A DNA stretch of 11,150 nucleotides. Source: Hyphomicrobiales bacterium (lineage in GTDB: Bacteria > Pseudomonadota > Alphaproteobacteria > Rhizobiales > Aestuariivirgaceae). Under the pieces are notes generated by a model that worked only from the letters and a program-made list of their open reading frames with translations, searched no databases and was not told the origin of the DNA. Below are positions 1 to 5,893 of the stretch, in pieces (position 1 is the stretch's first letter; each line of letters starts with the position of its first letter). Position numbers and translations under genes: made by a program. The stretch lies in contig JALUFY010000237.1 in NCBI GenBank assembly GCA_027051995.1, forward strand, positions 1-11,150. The letters run 5' to 3'.

Positions 1-22
1 GTTCCTGATGGAGGTATCGGAC

Positions 23-574
23 ATGCGCAAGTTTCTTTTCTCCCTGGCCGCCGCGGCGATTGTCTTCACAACGCCCGTTCTGGCGGACATCTTTCCCGGA
101 TCTTCCGGACGCTATCTGAGCAATGGCGAACTCTCGGCGCTGTCGTGCGGGGATCTGTGGGTGGCGCGCAACGAGATCTACGCCCGCAACGGCTATTGCT
201 TCAGGACGCGCCGGGGCCGCAACTATTTCGGCAATGCCGGATGCTGGACATCCAACCCGCCGCTGAACCGCATCGAGCGGGCCAACGTGGCGCGCATCAA
301 AAGATGGGAGCGCCGCTGCCGCGCGGGCGGCCCGGCTCCCGTTCCTGCTCCCGGCGGCGGTGGCGGTGGCGGGCTTTGGGGGCTGAGCTGCCAGCGCCTG
401 TGGGTCATGCGCAACCAGATCTACAAGAACAACGGATATTGCTTCAAGACGCGCCGGGCGCGCAACTTCTTCGGCAACGCCGGATGCTGGACATCCAACC
501 CGCGCCTGTCGCGCGCCGAGCGGGCCCGCGTCAACGCCATCCGGCGCGTAGAGCGCGCAAAGGGCTGCCGCTGA
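23..574 (+). CDS. Exported protein with two YARHG units
   Basis: This is a 183-residue protein. The start at 23 is preferred over the in-frame ATG at 8 because a GGAGG (10-14) sits 8 bases upstream and the protein then opens with a clean Sec signal peptide (hydrophobic residues 4-20, likely cleavage after Ala21). The mature part is two copies of one unit, about residues 37-99 and 118-182, joined by a Pro/Ala then poly-Gly linker (104-117). Each unit carries a W-x-x-R-N-x-I-Y-x-x-N-G-Y-C-F core typical of YARHG domains, which are found in extracytoplasmic bacterial proteins of unknown function. Each unit has four cysteines (42, 59, 74, 99 and 123, 140, 155, 182), so two disulfides per unit are likely after export. 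The linked terminator suggests it is the last or only gene of its transcript. The molecular role is unknown. Confidence 0.85.
   Translation: MRKFLFSLAAAAIVFTTPVLADIFPGSSGRYLSNGELSALSCGDLWVARNEIYARNGYCFRTRRGRNYFGNAGCWTSNPPLNRIERANVARIKRWERRCRAGGPAPVPAPGGGGGGGLWGLSCQRLWVMRNQIYKNNGYCFKTRRARNFFGNAGCWTSNPRLSRAERARVNAIRRVERAKGCR
140..504 (+). repeat. Internal duplication encoding the two YARHG units
   Basis: The segments 140-261 and 383-504 are related copies at a constant offset of 243 bases (81 codons). The stretch around GCCGGATGCTGGACATCCAA is identical in both (starting near 236 and 479). Other positions differ mostly by conservative codon changes. This is a partial gene duplication, not a mobile repeat. 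Confidence 0.8.
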
Positions 575-600
575 TGCAGCGTTCATGCATCCGATGACAC

Positions 601-642
601 GGAGGGAGGAAAGGCTCCGGGGCCTTGTCCTCCCCCCTTTTT
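601..642 (+). terminator. Intrinsic terminator after the YARHG gene
   Basis: A GC-rich hairpin pairs GGGAGGA (604-610) with TCCTCCC (628-634) and continues inward as AAGGC (611-615) with GCCTT (622-626), with one bulged base. A run of five T's follows at 638-642. It lies 27 bases after the stop codon at 574 and points in the direction of that gene. Confidence 0.75.
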
Positions 643-782
643 CCGCCATGGCTTTCGCGCCGCCTCACGCGCCGCTCACGCACAGATGAAACGAAAATGG
701 CGCGCGCGGCGCGTTTTTCATGTATAGAGTGCGCGGGGAGTTATGCGGCCGGCTTTCAAAACAAGAACAATCGGGAGCGATC

Positions 783-1508
783 ATGGAGCCTTTGCAGCCT
801 GACATGGAGCGCATCTTGCGCCAGCTGACGCGGGAGCGGCTCGAAGGCATGCGCGAGGCCGGGGCGGTGATTCTGGACAGCTACCGGGCGCTGGAAAAGG
901 CCGGAGCCAATCTCGTCGGCCAGTGTCTGGCCCATCAGGGCACATTCTTCGAGCTGGAGCATTATCCCAAGGGCGATGTCTTCGACGAGGAGACGGCCTC
1001 GCAATACTATTATCACGCCCACCGCCCGGAATCCGGCGAGCATGGGCATTTTCACTGTTTCCTGCGCGCCGAGGGCATGCCGGCGGGCATGGAGCCGGTG
1101 CCCTATTCGGGCGAAGCGGACAGGCCGGAGGGCGAAGAGGCGGTGTGCCATCTGATCGCCATCTCCATGAACGGACAGGGCTTTCCCACCCATCTTTTCA
1201 CCACCAACCGCTGGGTGACGGACGAGACATTCTATTCCGCCGCCGACACCCTGACGCTGGTGGACCGGTTCAGCGTCGATCATGTCTTTCCCTGCCTGGC
1301 CACCAACAACTGGATCACCGCCATGCTGCGGCTGTTCTGGCCGCAAATCCGCGAGCTGCTGAAGGCGCGCGACGAAACCATCCGCGCATGGGCGCTGGCG
1401 CATCCCGGCGTGGATGTCTTCGAGGACAGGGAGCTTGACCTGACCTCCATCATGGAGATCAACGTGGATGATCAGATCGCCCTTGTGGAGAAAGCATTGA
1501 ACGGATGA
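783..1508 (+). CDS. Conserved protein of unknown function, His-rich motif (DUF6969-like)
   Basis: This is a 241-residue protein with no signal peptide or membrane segment, so it is probably cytoplasmic. ATG 783 is chosen over the upstream in-frame ATG 720 because GGGAG (773-777) stands 5 bases before it. The protein begins with a charged helical region (residues 5-45). A conspicuous tyrosine/histidine cluster follows at 75-91 (YYYHAH, then EHGHFH: H78, H80, H87, H89, H91), which could bind a metal; that is inference. From memory it resembles the DUF6969 family of uncharacterised proteobacterial proteins, and I cannot confirm this without a profile search. Its last four bases overlap the start of the SUMF1-family gene, which implies co-transcription and translational coupling. 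The two products may therefore act together. Confidence 0.8.
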   Translation: MEPLQPDMERILRQLTRERLEGMREAGAVILDSYRALEKAGANLVGQCLAHQGTFFELEHYPKGDVFDEETASQYYYHAHRPESGEHGHFHCFLRAEGMPAGMEPVPYSGEADRPEGEEAVCHLIAISMNGQGFPTHLFTTNRWVTDETFYSAADTLTLVDRFSVDHVFPCLATNNWITAMLRLFWPQIRELLKARDETIRAWALAHPGVDVFEDRELDLTSIMEINVDDQIALVEKALNG

Positions 1509-2365
1509 AAGCCTGGCTGACGGCGCTTGCTCTTGCGGCCTGTCTGCCCTGCTGGGCTCAGGCGGGGCAGCGCCCTGCCCTGTCCATCGCCACCGTCACC
1601 ATTCCCGCCGGGCCCTTCATCGCCGGATCGGACCGGGCCGAGCGCGAGGCGGCCTACCGGCTGGACGAGGCGGCCTATGGGCACCGGGCGACGCGCAAGG
1701 GGCGCTGGTATGAAAACGAACCGGCGCGCCATGACATGACGCTGGCGGCCTTTTCCATCATGAAAACGCCGGTGACCAACGCGCTTTACGCCCGCTTCAT
1801 CCGCGCCACGGGCCATGCCGCGCCCTTTATCTCCGCGAAGGCCTGGGCCGCCCAGGGGCTGGCGCATCCCTATGCGCGGGTGCGCGGCTATCTGTGGACA
1901 TCGGGCAAGCCGCCACGGGGGCGCGAAAGGCACCCTGCCGTGCTGGTGACGCACGCGGACGCCGAAGCCTTCGCCCGCTGGCTTTCCGCAAAGACCGGGC
2001 GGACATGGCTGCTGCCCACGGAGGCGCAATGGGAAAAGGCCATGCGCGGAACGGACGGGCGGATGTTTCCGTGGGGCGGCACATTCGATGCCGCGAAATT
2101 GAACAGCGCGGACGCCGGGCCGTTTTCCACCATGCCTGCGGGCTCTTTTCCCGCCGGGGCCAGCCCCTTCGGCGCGCTGGACGGAGCCGGACAGGTCTAT
2201 GAATGGACGGCCACGCCTTATGGCGCGGGCCGCTTCGTGGTCAAGGGCGGCTCGTGGGACGACAAGGGCTGCGGCGTATGCCGCCCGGCGGCGCGGCACG
2301 GCAGGCCGGAAGGCCAGCGCCACATCCTCATCGGCATCCGGCTGGTGCGCAGCGGTGTCCAATAA
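1505..2365 (+). CDS. Exported SUMF1/FGE-fold protein
   Basis: This 286-residue protein has the order of motifs of the formylglycine-generating-enzyme (SUMF1) fold. These are an N-terminal IPAGPFIAGS strand (33-42), MKTPVTNALYARFI (86-99), HPAVLVTHADAEAFARWL (143-160), LLPTEAQWEKAMRG (169-182), FPWGG (188-192), GQVYEWT (229-235), KGGSWDD (247-253) and IGIRLVR (276-282). The N-terminus is an export signal. Cleavage could be after Ala20 (AQA) or, if LAAC (10-13) acts as a lipobox, at Cys13, although that would be a very short lipoprotein signal. The copper-binding cysteine pair of true FGEs (C-x4-C after GGS) is absent. Instead C256-x-x-C259 follows GGSWDD, so sulfatase activation is not supported. 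No sulfatase lies nearby. The start overlaps the preceding gene by ATGA. The family also includes non-catalytic and ligand-binding members, and the exact role is unknown. Confidence 0.85.
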   Translation: MKAWLTALALAACLPCWAQAGQRPALSIATVTIPAGPFIAGSDRAEREAAYRLDEAAYGHRATRKGRWYENEPARHDMTLAAFSIMKTPVTNALYARFIRATGHAAPFISAKAWAAQGLAHPYARVRGYLWTSGKPPRGRERHPAVLVTHADAEAFARWLSAKTGRTWLLPTEAQWEKAMRGTDGRMFPWGGTFDAAKLNSADAGPFSTMPAGSFPAGASPFGALDGAGQVYEWTATPYGAGRFVVKGGSWDDKGCGVCRPAARHGRPEGQRHILIGIRLVRSGVQ

Positions 2366-2433
2366 AACAGCAAAAGCGGATATGCGCCCATACTTGAAAA
2401 AAGTATTATAACATATTGATATAACTAAATAAT

Positions 2434-2463
2434 CGTCATTGCCGGGCTTGTCCCGGCAATCCA
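2434..2463 (+). repeat. REP-like hairpin, left copy
   Basis: The core GCCGGG-CTTGT-CCCGGC (2441-2457) forms a perfect 6-bp stem with a 5-base loop, flanked by CGTCATT and AATCCA. This type of palindrome is scattered in intergenic regions of many alphaproteobacterial genomes. Confidence 0.7.
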
Positions 2464-2610
2464 GAGCCAAAGACACCCGCGGCGCATGATGCACCAATCG
2501 TGGCAAAAAATGGAGGCCGTGCCGCATGGCGCCCTCCTGTTCGCATCCTTTTTCGCCCCGCCGCAAGGAGCGCCGCAGGCCGTCGCCATGACCGGCGGCA
2601 CAATCCGCCC

Positions 2611-2640
2611 TGGATGCCCGGCACAAGGCCGGGCATGACG
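2611..2640 (-). repeat. REP-like hairpin, right copy (inverted)
   Basis: The core GCCCGGC-ACAAG-GCCGGGC (2615-2633) forms a perfect 7-bp stem. On the minus strand it reads CGTCATGCCCGGCC and so on, matching the left copy. Several differences between the copies occur as paired changes that keep both stems intact. Confidence 0.7.
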
Positions 2641-2988
2641 GAACAATTTGATTTTACTGTATTATTCCCCTTGCAGGATTTTGCTATCCGCTCACTTGAA
2701 AGAAAGAACAGAGACACATCGCAGACTATGCCGGAAATATGCTGTTTCCCGCAGTCAGGCCGGTTGACGTTCCACGGACGCCGCCTGAACCGGTGCGGCA
2801 ATAACGCGGCTTGCGCGGCGTTTGGCGAATCCCGCAAATGGCCTACAAGAATCTCTCACGGCGAAGTGAAGACAAGCGCGCCCGAGTTGAATGCCGGTGT
2901 TCGATTTTGCCTTTATCATGATCTGCGTCATGAAAAACACGGCGCTCCGGCGCTGCCAATACGCAACATCAGTGGAGGATACACCCCT

Positions 2989-3429
2989 ATGCGCAACTTG
3001 AAAAAATACTGGATCTCGACCGCCGCCGCCATGCCCCTGGCGCTTGGAATGGCCGGCGCGGGCACGATGCTGGCGGTCAGCGGCTTCTCCGCGACGCCGG
3101 CGGCGGCCCAGACCGCCAATCCGTGCAACCCCTGCAACCCTTGCGCAGCCAAAAAGATGATGAAGAAGGCTAACCCGTGCAATCCCTGCAATCCCTGCGC
3201 GGCCAGGAAGATGATGAAGAAGGCCAATCCGTGCAACCCCTGCAACCCCTGCGCGGCCAGGAAGATGATGAAGAAGGCCAATCCGTGCAACCCCTGCAAC
3301 CCCTGCGCGGCCAGGAAGATGATGAAGAAGGCCAACCCGTGCAATCCCTGCAACCCCTGCGCGGCCAAAAAGATGATGAAGAAGGCCAACCCGTGCAATC
3401 CCTGCGCCGCTAAAAAAAAAGTAAAGTAG
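2989..3429 (+). CDS. Exported Asn-Pro-Cys repeat protein, 5' half of a split P460 haem protein
   Basis: This frame gives 146 residues. ATG 2989 follows GGAGG (2974-2978) by 10 bases and starts a signal peptide with basic residues 2-6, a hydrophobic stretch 11-33 and likely cleavage near AAAQ (38-41). From residue 44 the protein is a tandem array of the 18-residue unit [18 protein letters not shown] (some copies AAR instead of AAK), five full copies and a shortened sixth. It then ends KKKVK-stop directly after a run of nine A's. The same NPC/AAK repeat continues in the -1 frame immediately downstream, so this frame is almost certainly the 5' part of a longer gene ending at 4064. Dense cysteines in the periplasm suggest metal binding or disulfide chemistry (inference). 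Alone it would be a small Cys-rich secreted peptide. Confidence 0.75.
   Translation: MRNLKKYWISTAAAMPLALGMAGAGTMLAVSGFSATPAAAQTANPCNPCNPCAAKKMMKKANPCNPCNPCAARKMMKKANPCNPCNPCAARKMMKKANPCNPCNPCAARKMMKKANPCNPCNPCAAKKMMKKANPCNPCAAKKKVK
3118..3411 (+). repeat. 54-base tandem repeat array, five copies plus a partial
   Basis: Full copies start at 3118, 3172, 3226, 3280 and 3334, each exactly 54 bases. A shortened copy at 3388-3411 has only two NPC triplets. The copies are nearly identical and differ mostly at third codon positions and AAA/AGG for one Lys/Arg. The exact unit length and near identity suggest recent expansion or gene conversion. The array is coding, so it is not a CRISPR. Confidence 0.9.
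3412..3429 (+). other. A9 slippery tract and frame junction
   Basis: Nine A's (3412-3420) are read as three AAA codons, followed by GTA AAG and a TAG stop at 3427-3429. Moving back one base after the third AAA gives AGT AAA GTA GCG and then continues the NPC/AAK repeat to the P460 domain. The last seven A's fit the A-AAA-AAA form of a -1 ribosomal slip site, and A9 is also long enough for RNA polymerase slippage. A 7-bp hairpin (3446-3452 with 3464-3470) lies 25 bases downstream, farther than the usual spacing for a stimulatory structure. A simple indel or sequencing error gives the same picture. Confidence 0.6.
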
Positions 3430-4064
3430 CGCCCTGCAATCCCTGCGCCGCGAAAAACCCTTGCGCGGCGAAGAAAAACCCGTGCAACCCGTGCGCGGCC
3501 AAAAATCCGTGTTCCGCCTCGGCCAACCCTTGCAATCCGTGCGGCGCGGCCAGCAAGAAAAAGACCGTCTCGAACGCCGAAGCCAAGGCGCTTTACGAGG
3601 CCATGAAGGCGGACTGGCCGCGCGCCTACCGGAGCGGCGAGCACTGGGCGGCGGGCAAGGACTGGCCGAAGTGGAAAAGCTTTGTCACCGGCCCCTACAT
3701 CGCCGATACGCACGGGGGGCGTTACGTGGTCAACCTGGCCAACAAGATCGCCGCGAAGGTTTATGGCCAGTTCGGCAAGCTGAAGTCCATGCCCCCCGGC
3801 GGCACCATCGTCAAGCCGTCCTTCACCGTGGGCATGGATGGCAAGGCCAGGCCCGGCCCGCTGTTCATCATGGAGAAGATGACCAGGGGCTGGAACGCGG
3901 AAACCCATGACTGGCGCTACGCCATGATCCTGCCGGGCGGCAAGACCTATGGCGTCACCAAAGGGGTGAACTCCAGGGGCATGGGCTTCTGTCAGGAATG
4001 CCACGCGGGCGCGGCGGAAAACGACATGCTGTTTTTCGCCGATGAAGAGTTCCGCACGAAGTAG
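3420..4064 (+). CDS. Cytochrome P460-type haem domain, 3' half of the split gene
   Basis: The start given is the frame junction, not an initiation codon. The first ATG in this frame is 3603, which would give 153 residues without a signal peptide. Read from the junction, the protein first adds more NPC/AAK repeats (to about 3558) and then the P460 domain. Visible family features are [11 protein letters not shown] (37-47 counted from ATG 3603), [11 protein letters not shown] (64-74), [14 protein letters not shown] (85-98), DWRYAMI (103-109), the CxxCH haem c site CQECH (130-134; bases 3990-4004) and a [10 protein letters not shown] tail. P460/cytochrome c'-beta proteins are periplasmic. Some oxidise hydroxylamine and others bind NO, and the choice cannot be made here because the haem-lysine cross-link cannot be judged. 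Export is required for haem attachment, so the upstream signal peptide must be joined to this part. The fused product is 358 residues. Confidence 0.8.
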   Translation, partial: SKVAPCNPCAAKNPCAAKKNPCNPCAAKNPCSASANPCNPCGAASKKKTVSNAEAKALYEAMKADWPRAYRSGEHWAAGKDWPKWKSFVTGPYIADTHGGRYVVNLANKIAAKVYGQFGKLKSMPPGGTIVKPSFTVGMDGKARPGPLFIMEKMTRGWNAETHDWRYAMILPGGKTYGVTKGVNSRGMGFCQECHAGAAENDMLFFADEEFRTK

Positions 4065-4088
4065 CGCGGCTTGCCATGCATGAACAGG

Positions 4089-4116
4089 AACCCGGGCTGG
4101 CGCGCCCGGGTTTTTT
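4089..4116 (+). terminator. Strong intrinsic terminator after the P460 gene
   Basis: AACCCGGGC (4089-4097) pairs perfectly with GCCCGGGTT (4104-4112) around a 6-base loop, and T's run from 4111 to 4116. It lies 24 bases after the stop at 4064. Confidence 0.92.
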
Positions 4117-4152
4117 ATCCATTTTTTCTCTCGCTCCGGGACGCAACAATTG

Positions 4153-4158
4153 TATCAT
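4153..4158 (+). promoter_or_regulatory. Candidate -10 box for the SNase-like gene
   Basis: TATCAT matches the TATAAT consensus at five of six positions. It ends 6 bases before the ATG at 4165 and follows the terminator of the previous gene, where a new promoter is expected. No convincing -35 hexamer is seen 16-18 bases upstream. If used, transcription would start at or next to the A of ATG. Confidence 0.35.
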
Positions 4159-4164
4159 CACGCC

Positions 4165-4659
4165 ATGAAAACATTTTCCGCCCTGCTTGTTCTGTTCGCT
4201 CTTTCCGCCCCGCCCGCGCTGGCGCGGGATGTGCTGCGCGGCCCGGCCGAAGCCGTTGATGGTTCGCATCTGCGCATCATGGAGCGCACCGTCCGGCTGG
4301 CCGGCATCGCCGCGCCGGGCCTTCGCACGCCCTGTCTGTGGAAGGGCAAAACCCCGCGTGATTGCGGGCGCATGGCGCGCGCGGCGGTTTCCGACCTGAC
4401 GGCGGGCGCGCGGGTGATCTGCCGCGAGGATTCGTCCCTTGGCGGCTGGCGCTGTCTTTCGGATGGATACGACATTTCCGAAGGATTGATTCACGCCGGA
4501 TGGGCCCGCCCCGTCAAGGGCGCGCCGGAAGAATGGTTCCAGCAGGAACGGCGGGCGCGGCGCAAGGGGCTGATGCTGTGGCGCGCCACGACCCTGGATG
4601 GCGAAAGCTTCATGGAGCATCTGGCCGCGTTGAAAACATCGGGAGCGGCAAGGCCCTGA
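4165..4659 (+). CDS. Exported SNase-like protein lacking catalytic residues
   Basis: This 164-residue protein has a Sec signal peptide (cleavage after ALA, residue 20) and a staphylococcal-nuclease OB-fold domain. The domain shows VDGSHLRIM (31-39), VRLAGIAAP (43-51), the GARVIC strand (81-86), DISEGLIHAGWA (103-114) and E-R-R-A-R-R-K-G-L-M-L-W (128-139). Compared with the canonical DGD, RLxGIDAPE and the later catalytic Arg, the positions equivalent to Asp21, Asp40, Glu43 and Arg87 are Ser34, Ala49, Gly52 and Leu92 by my alignment. Only the first Arg (Arg44) is kept. Nuclease activity is therefore unlikely. Four cysteines (57, 67, 86, 97) could form disulfides. ATG 4165 has no Shine-Dalgarno sequence, and a TTG at 4150 is an in-frame alternative. 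The stop overlaps the next start by one base (TGATG). Confidence 0.82.
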   Translation: MKTFSALLVLFALSAPPALARDVLRGPAEAVDGSHLRIMERTVRLAGIAAPGLRTPCLWKGKTPRDCGRMARAAVSDLTAGARVICREDSSLGGWRCLSDGYDISEGLIHAGWARPVKGAPEEWFQQERRARRKGLMLWRATTLDGESFMEHLAALKTSGAARP

Positions 4660-5744
4660 TGCGGCGGATCGTCTTCGACATATCCGGACACGGGCTGGGC
4701 CACCTTGCGCAGATCGCGCCGCTCATCAGGCTTTTGCGCCAGCGGGTGGATGGCGCGCGCATCATCATCCGCTCGCGCCATGCACGCGGCGTTGTCGCGG
4801 AATTCGCCGGAACGCCCTTCACCAGCGCGCCGCCGCCGCCCGATCCGGAGCTCGTCATGCTGTCGCCGGTGCGGGTGGATGCCGAAAGAACCCTCGCAGC
4901 CTATGTGGCGCTGCATGAAGATTATTCCGCCGCCGTGGCGCGGGAGGCGGAGAAACTGGCGGCCCTGAAAGCCGATGTGCTGATCAGCGACATCGGCTAC
5001 ACGGGACTTGCGGCGGCGGCTGAAGCGGGTATCACGGCCTATGCCCTGTGTTCGCTGCACTGGGAGGAAACGCTGGCCGCCTACCTGCCCGGCAACGGGC
5101 AGACCCGCGCCATCAGGAAGCAGATTCTGGACAGCTACAACAGCGCCCGCGCCTTCTTTCTCGCCGCGCCCAGACGGCATATCGGCGGGCTGGTCAACGT
5201 GCGGCCCATCGCCCCTCTGGTGCGCGGAACGGGGCGGGACAGAAGCGCCGCGATCCGCCGCCTTGCCGGCGCGGGGCCGAAGGTGAAGCTGGGGCTGATC
5301 AGCTTCGGCGGTATTGCCGGCGAGGCGGCGAAAGTGCGCATCCCGGATGATCCGGGCTGGTTGTGGATCGTGCGTGACGGCCTGCCGCTCGCGGGAGCCT
5401 CCGGGAATACGGCGCCATTGAGCGCCCTTGGCGGCATGGACATGCTCGATCTGTATGCCTCCTGCGATCTGGTGCTTACCAAGACCGGCTATGGAACCTT
5501 CACCGAATGCGCGGCCAGCGGCGCGCCGTGCCTGTATCTGCCCCGCCCGGACTGGCCGGAGGCGCGGGATCTGGAAACCTGGATGCGGGCGAAGGGATAC
5601 GGACTGCCCGTCAGCGCCGGTCTGCTGGCATCCGGGACATGGAAAGATCAGGCTTCCCGTCTGAGACGGCGGCCCGCCGGAAAAGGCATCTTTCGCGGGG
5701 CCAAAGAGGCGGCGGAGATGATCCTGGCGGATCTGGACTGGTGA
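4659..5744 (+). CDS. GT-B fold glycosyltransferase (GT28/GT1-like)
   Basis: This 361-residue protein is a predicted cytoplasmic nucleotide-sugar glycosyltransferase. The N-terminal Rossmann domain opens with FDISGHGLGHLAQ (6-18), the Gly/His-rich acceptor-side loop seen in GT28-like enzymes and in the N-terminal domain of sugar kinases such as arabinokinase. ADVLISDIGYTG (105-116) follows. The C-terminal domain has ISFGG (214-218) and the donor-binding segment KTGYGTFTECAASGAPCLYL (285-304), with PDWPEARDLETWM after it. The start ATG overlaps the stop of the SNase-like gene, implying coupling. A GGGAG at 4641-4645 is 13 bases upstream, rather far for a ribosome binding site. Sugar and acceptor are unknown. 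Its position just before the hopanoid genes allows, but does not show, a role in lipid glycosylation. Confidence 0.8.
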   Translation: MRRIVFDISGHGLGHLAQIAPLIRLLRQRVDGARIIIRSRHARGVVAEFAGTPFTSAPPPPDPELVMLSPVRVDAERTLAAYVALHEDYSAAVAREAEKLAALKADVLISDIGYTGLAAAAEAGITAYALCSLHWEETLAAYLPGNGQTRAIRKQILDSYNSARAFFLAAPRRHIGGLVNVRPIAPLVRGTGRDRSAAIRRLAGAGPKVKLGLISFGGIAGEAAKVRIPDDPGWLWIVRDGLPLAGASGNTAPLSALGGMDMLDLYASCDLVLTKTGYGTFTECAASGAPCLYLPRPDWPEARDLETWMRAKGYGLPVSAGLLASGTWKDQASRLRRRPAGKGIFRGAKEAAEMILADLDW

Positions 5745-5893
5745 GCGGGAAGGGAATATCCGCCTTTATTAAAAATTGAACTTTCTCTAGGAGCGATTTA
5801 TCAACAGTTGCACCTTATACTCCCGTGCAGTCAACAATGAGAAGCGGGATCGGGCCTGGGGCCCTTTCCTAACCGGGGCGTGATCTGATCCTC

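Larger units (their letters stand above)
2434..2640. repeat. REP-bounded MITE-like element
   Basis: The element is about 207 bases long. The first 34 bases of its left end and the reverse complement of its right end match at 27 positions, both opening with CGTCAT and running to TCCAG. It has no coding capacity or transposase. The arrangement of two inverted REP-like units around a short spacer resembles a BIME or a small non-autonomous element. I see no clear target-site duplication, so mobility is inference. Confidence 0.6.
2366..2988. other. 623-base gene-free region
   Basis: The first 70 bases (2366-2435) are clearly AT-richer than the surroundings. They lead into a REP-bounded element at 2434-2640. 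The remaining 348 bases hold no convincing gene: the open frame running from 2500 into the repeat gene crosses the REP hairpins and has no ribosome binding site or protein-like composition. A TATCAT hexamer at 2914-2919 could be a -10 box for the downstream gene, but I see no good -35 at proper spacing. Confidence 0.6.

Noticed and set aside
723..728. TATAGA as a -10 box for the gene at 783
   Set aside because: It has only four consensus matches and the region 17 bases upstream is GCGCGC with no -35 likeness.
1505..2365. True formylglycine-generating enzyme
   Set aside because: The C-x4-C copper-binding pair at the expected distance from GGS is missing and no sulfatase is nearby.
1472..2626. 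Minus-strand open frame (384 residues) opposite the SUMF1 gene
   Set aside because: It has Arg/Pro-rich composition, crosses the REP element, and lies opposite a gene with clear family motifs.
2500..2988. N-terminal extension of the repeat protein from ATG 2500
   Set aside because: It translates the REP hairpin and non-protein-like sequence. ATG 2989 has a ribosome binding site and begins a signal peptide.
3118..3411. CRISPR array
   Set aside because: The units abut with no unique spacers and encode a regular peptide repeat.
2928..4004. Minus-strand open frame (358 residues) running through the repeat and P460 region without a break
   Set aside because: Its product is a translation artefact of the tandem repeat, while the plus strand has a signal peptide, ribosome binding site, haem motif and terminator.
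5726..5770. Intrinsic terminator after the glycosyltransferase (GGCGGAT with ATCCGCC, then TTTATT)
   Set aside because: The loop would be 25 bases and the stem starts inside the gene; the T run is interrupted. It is too weak to call.
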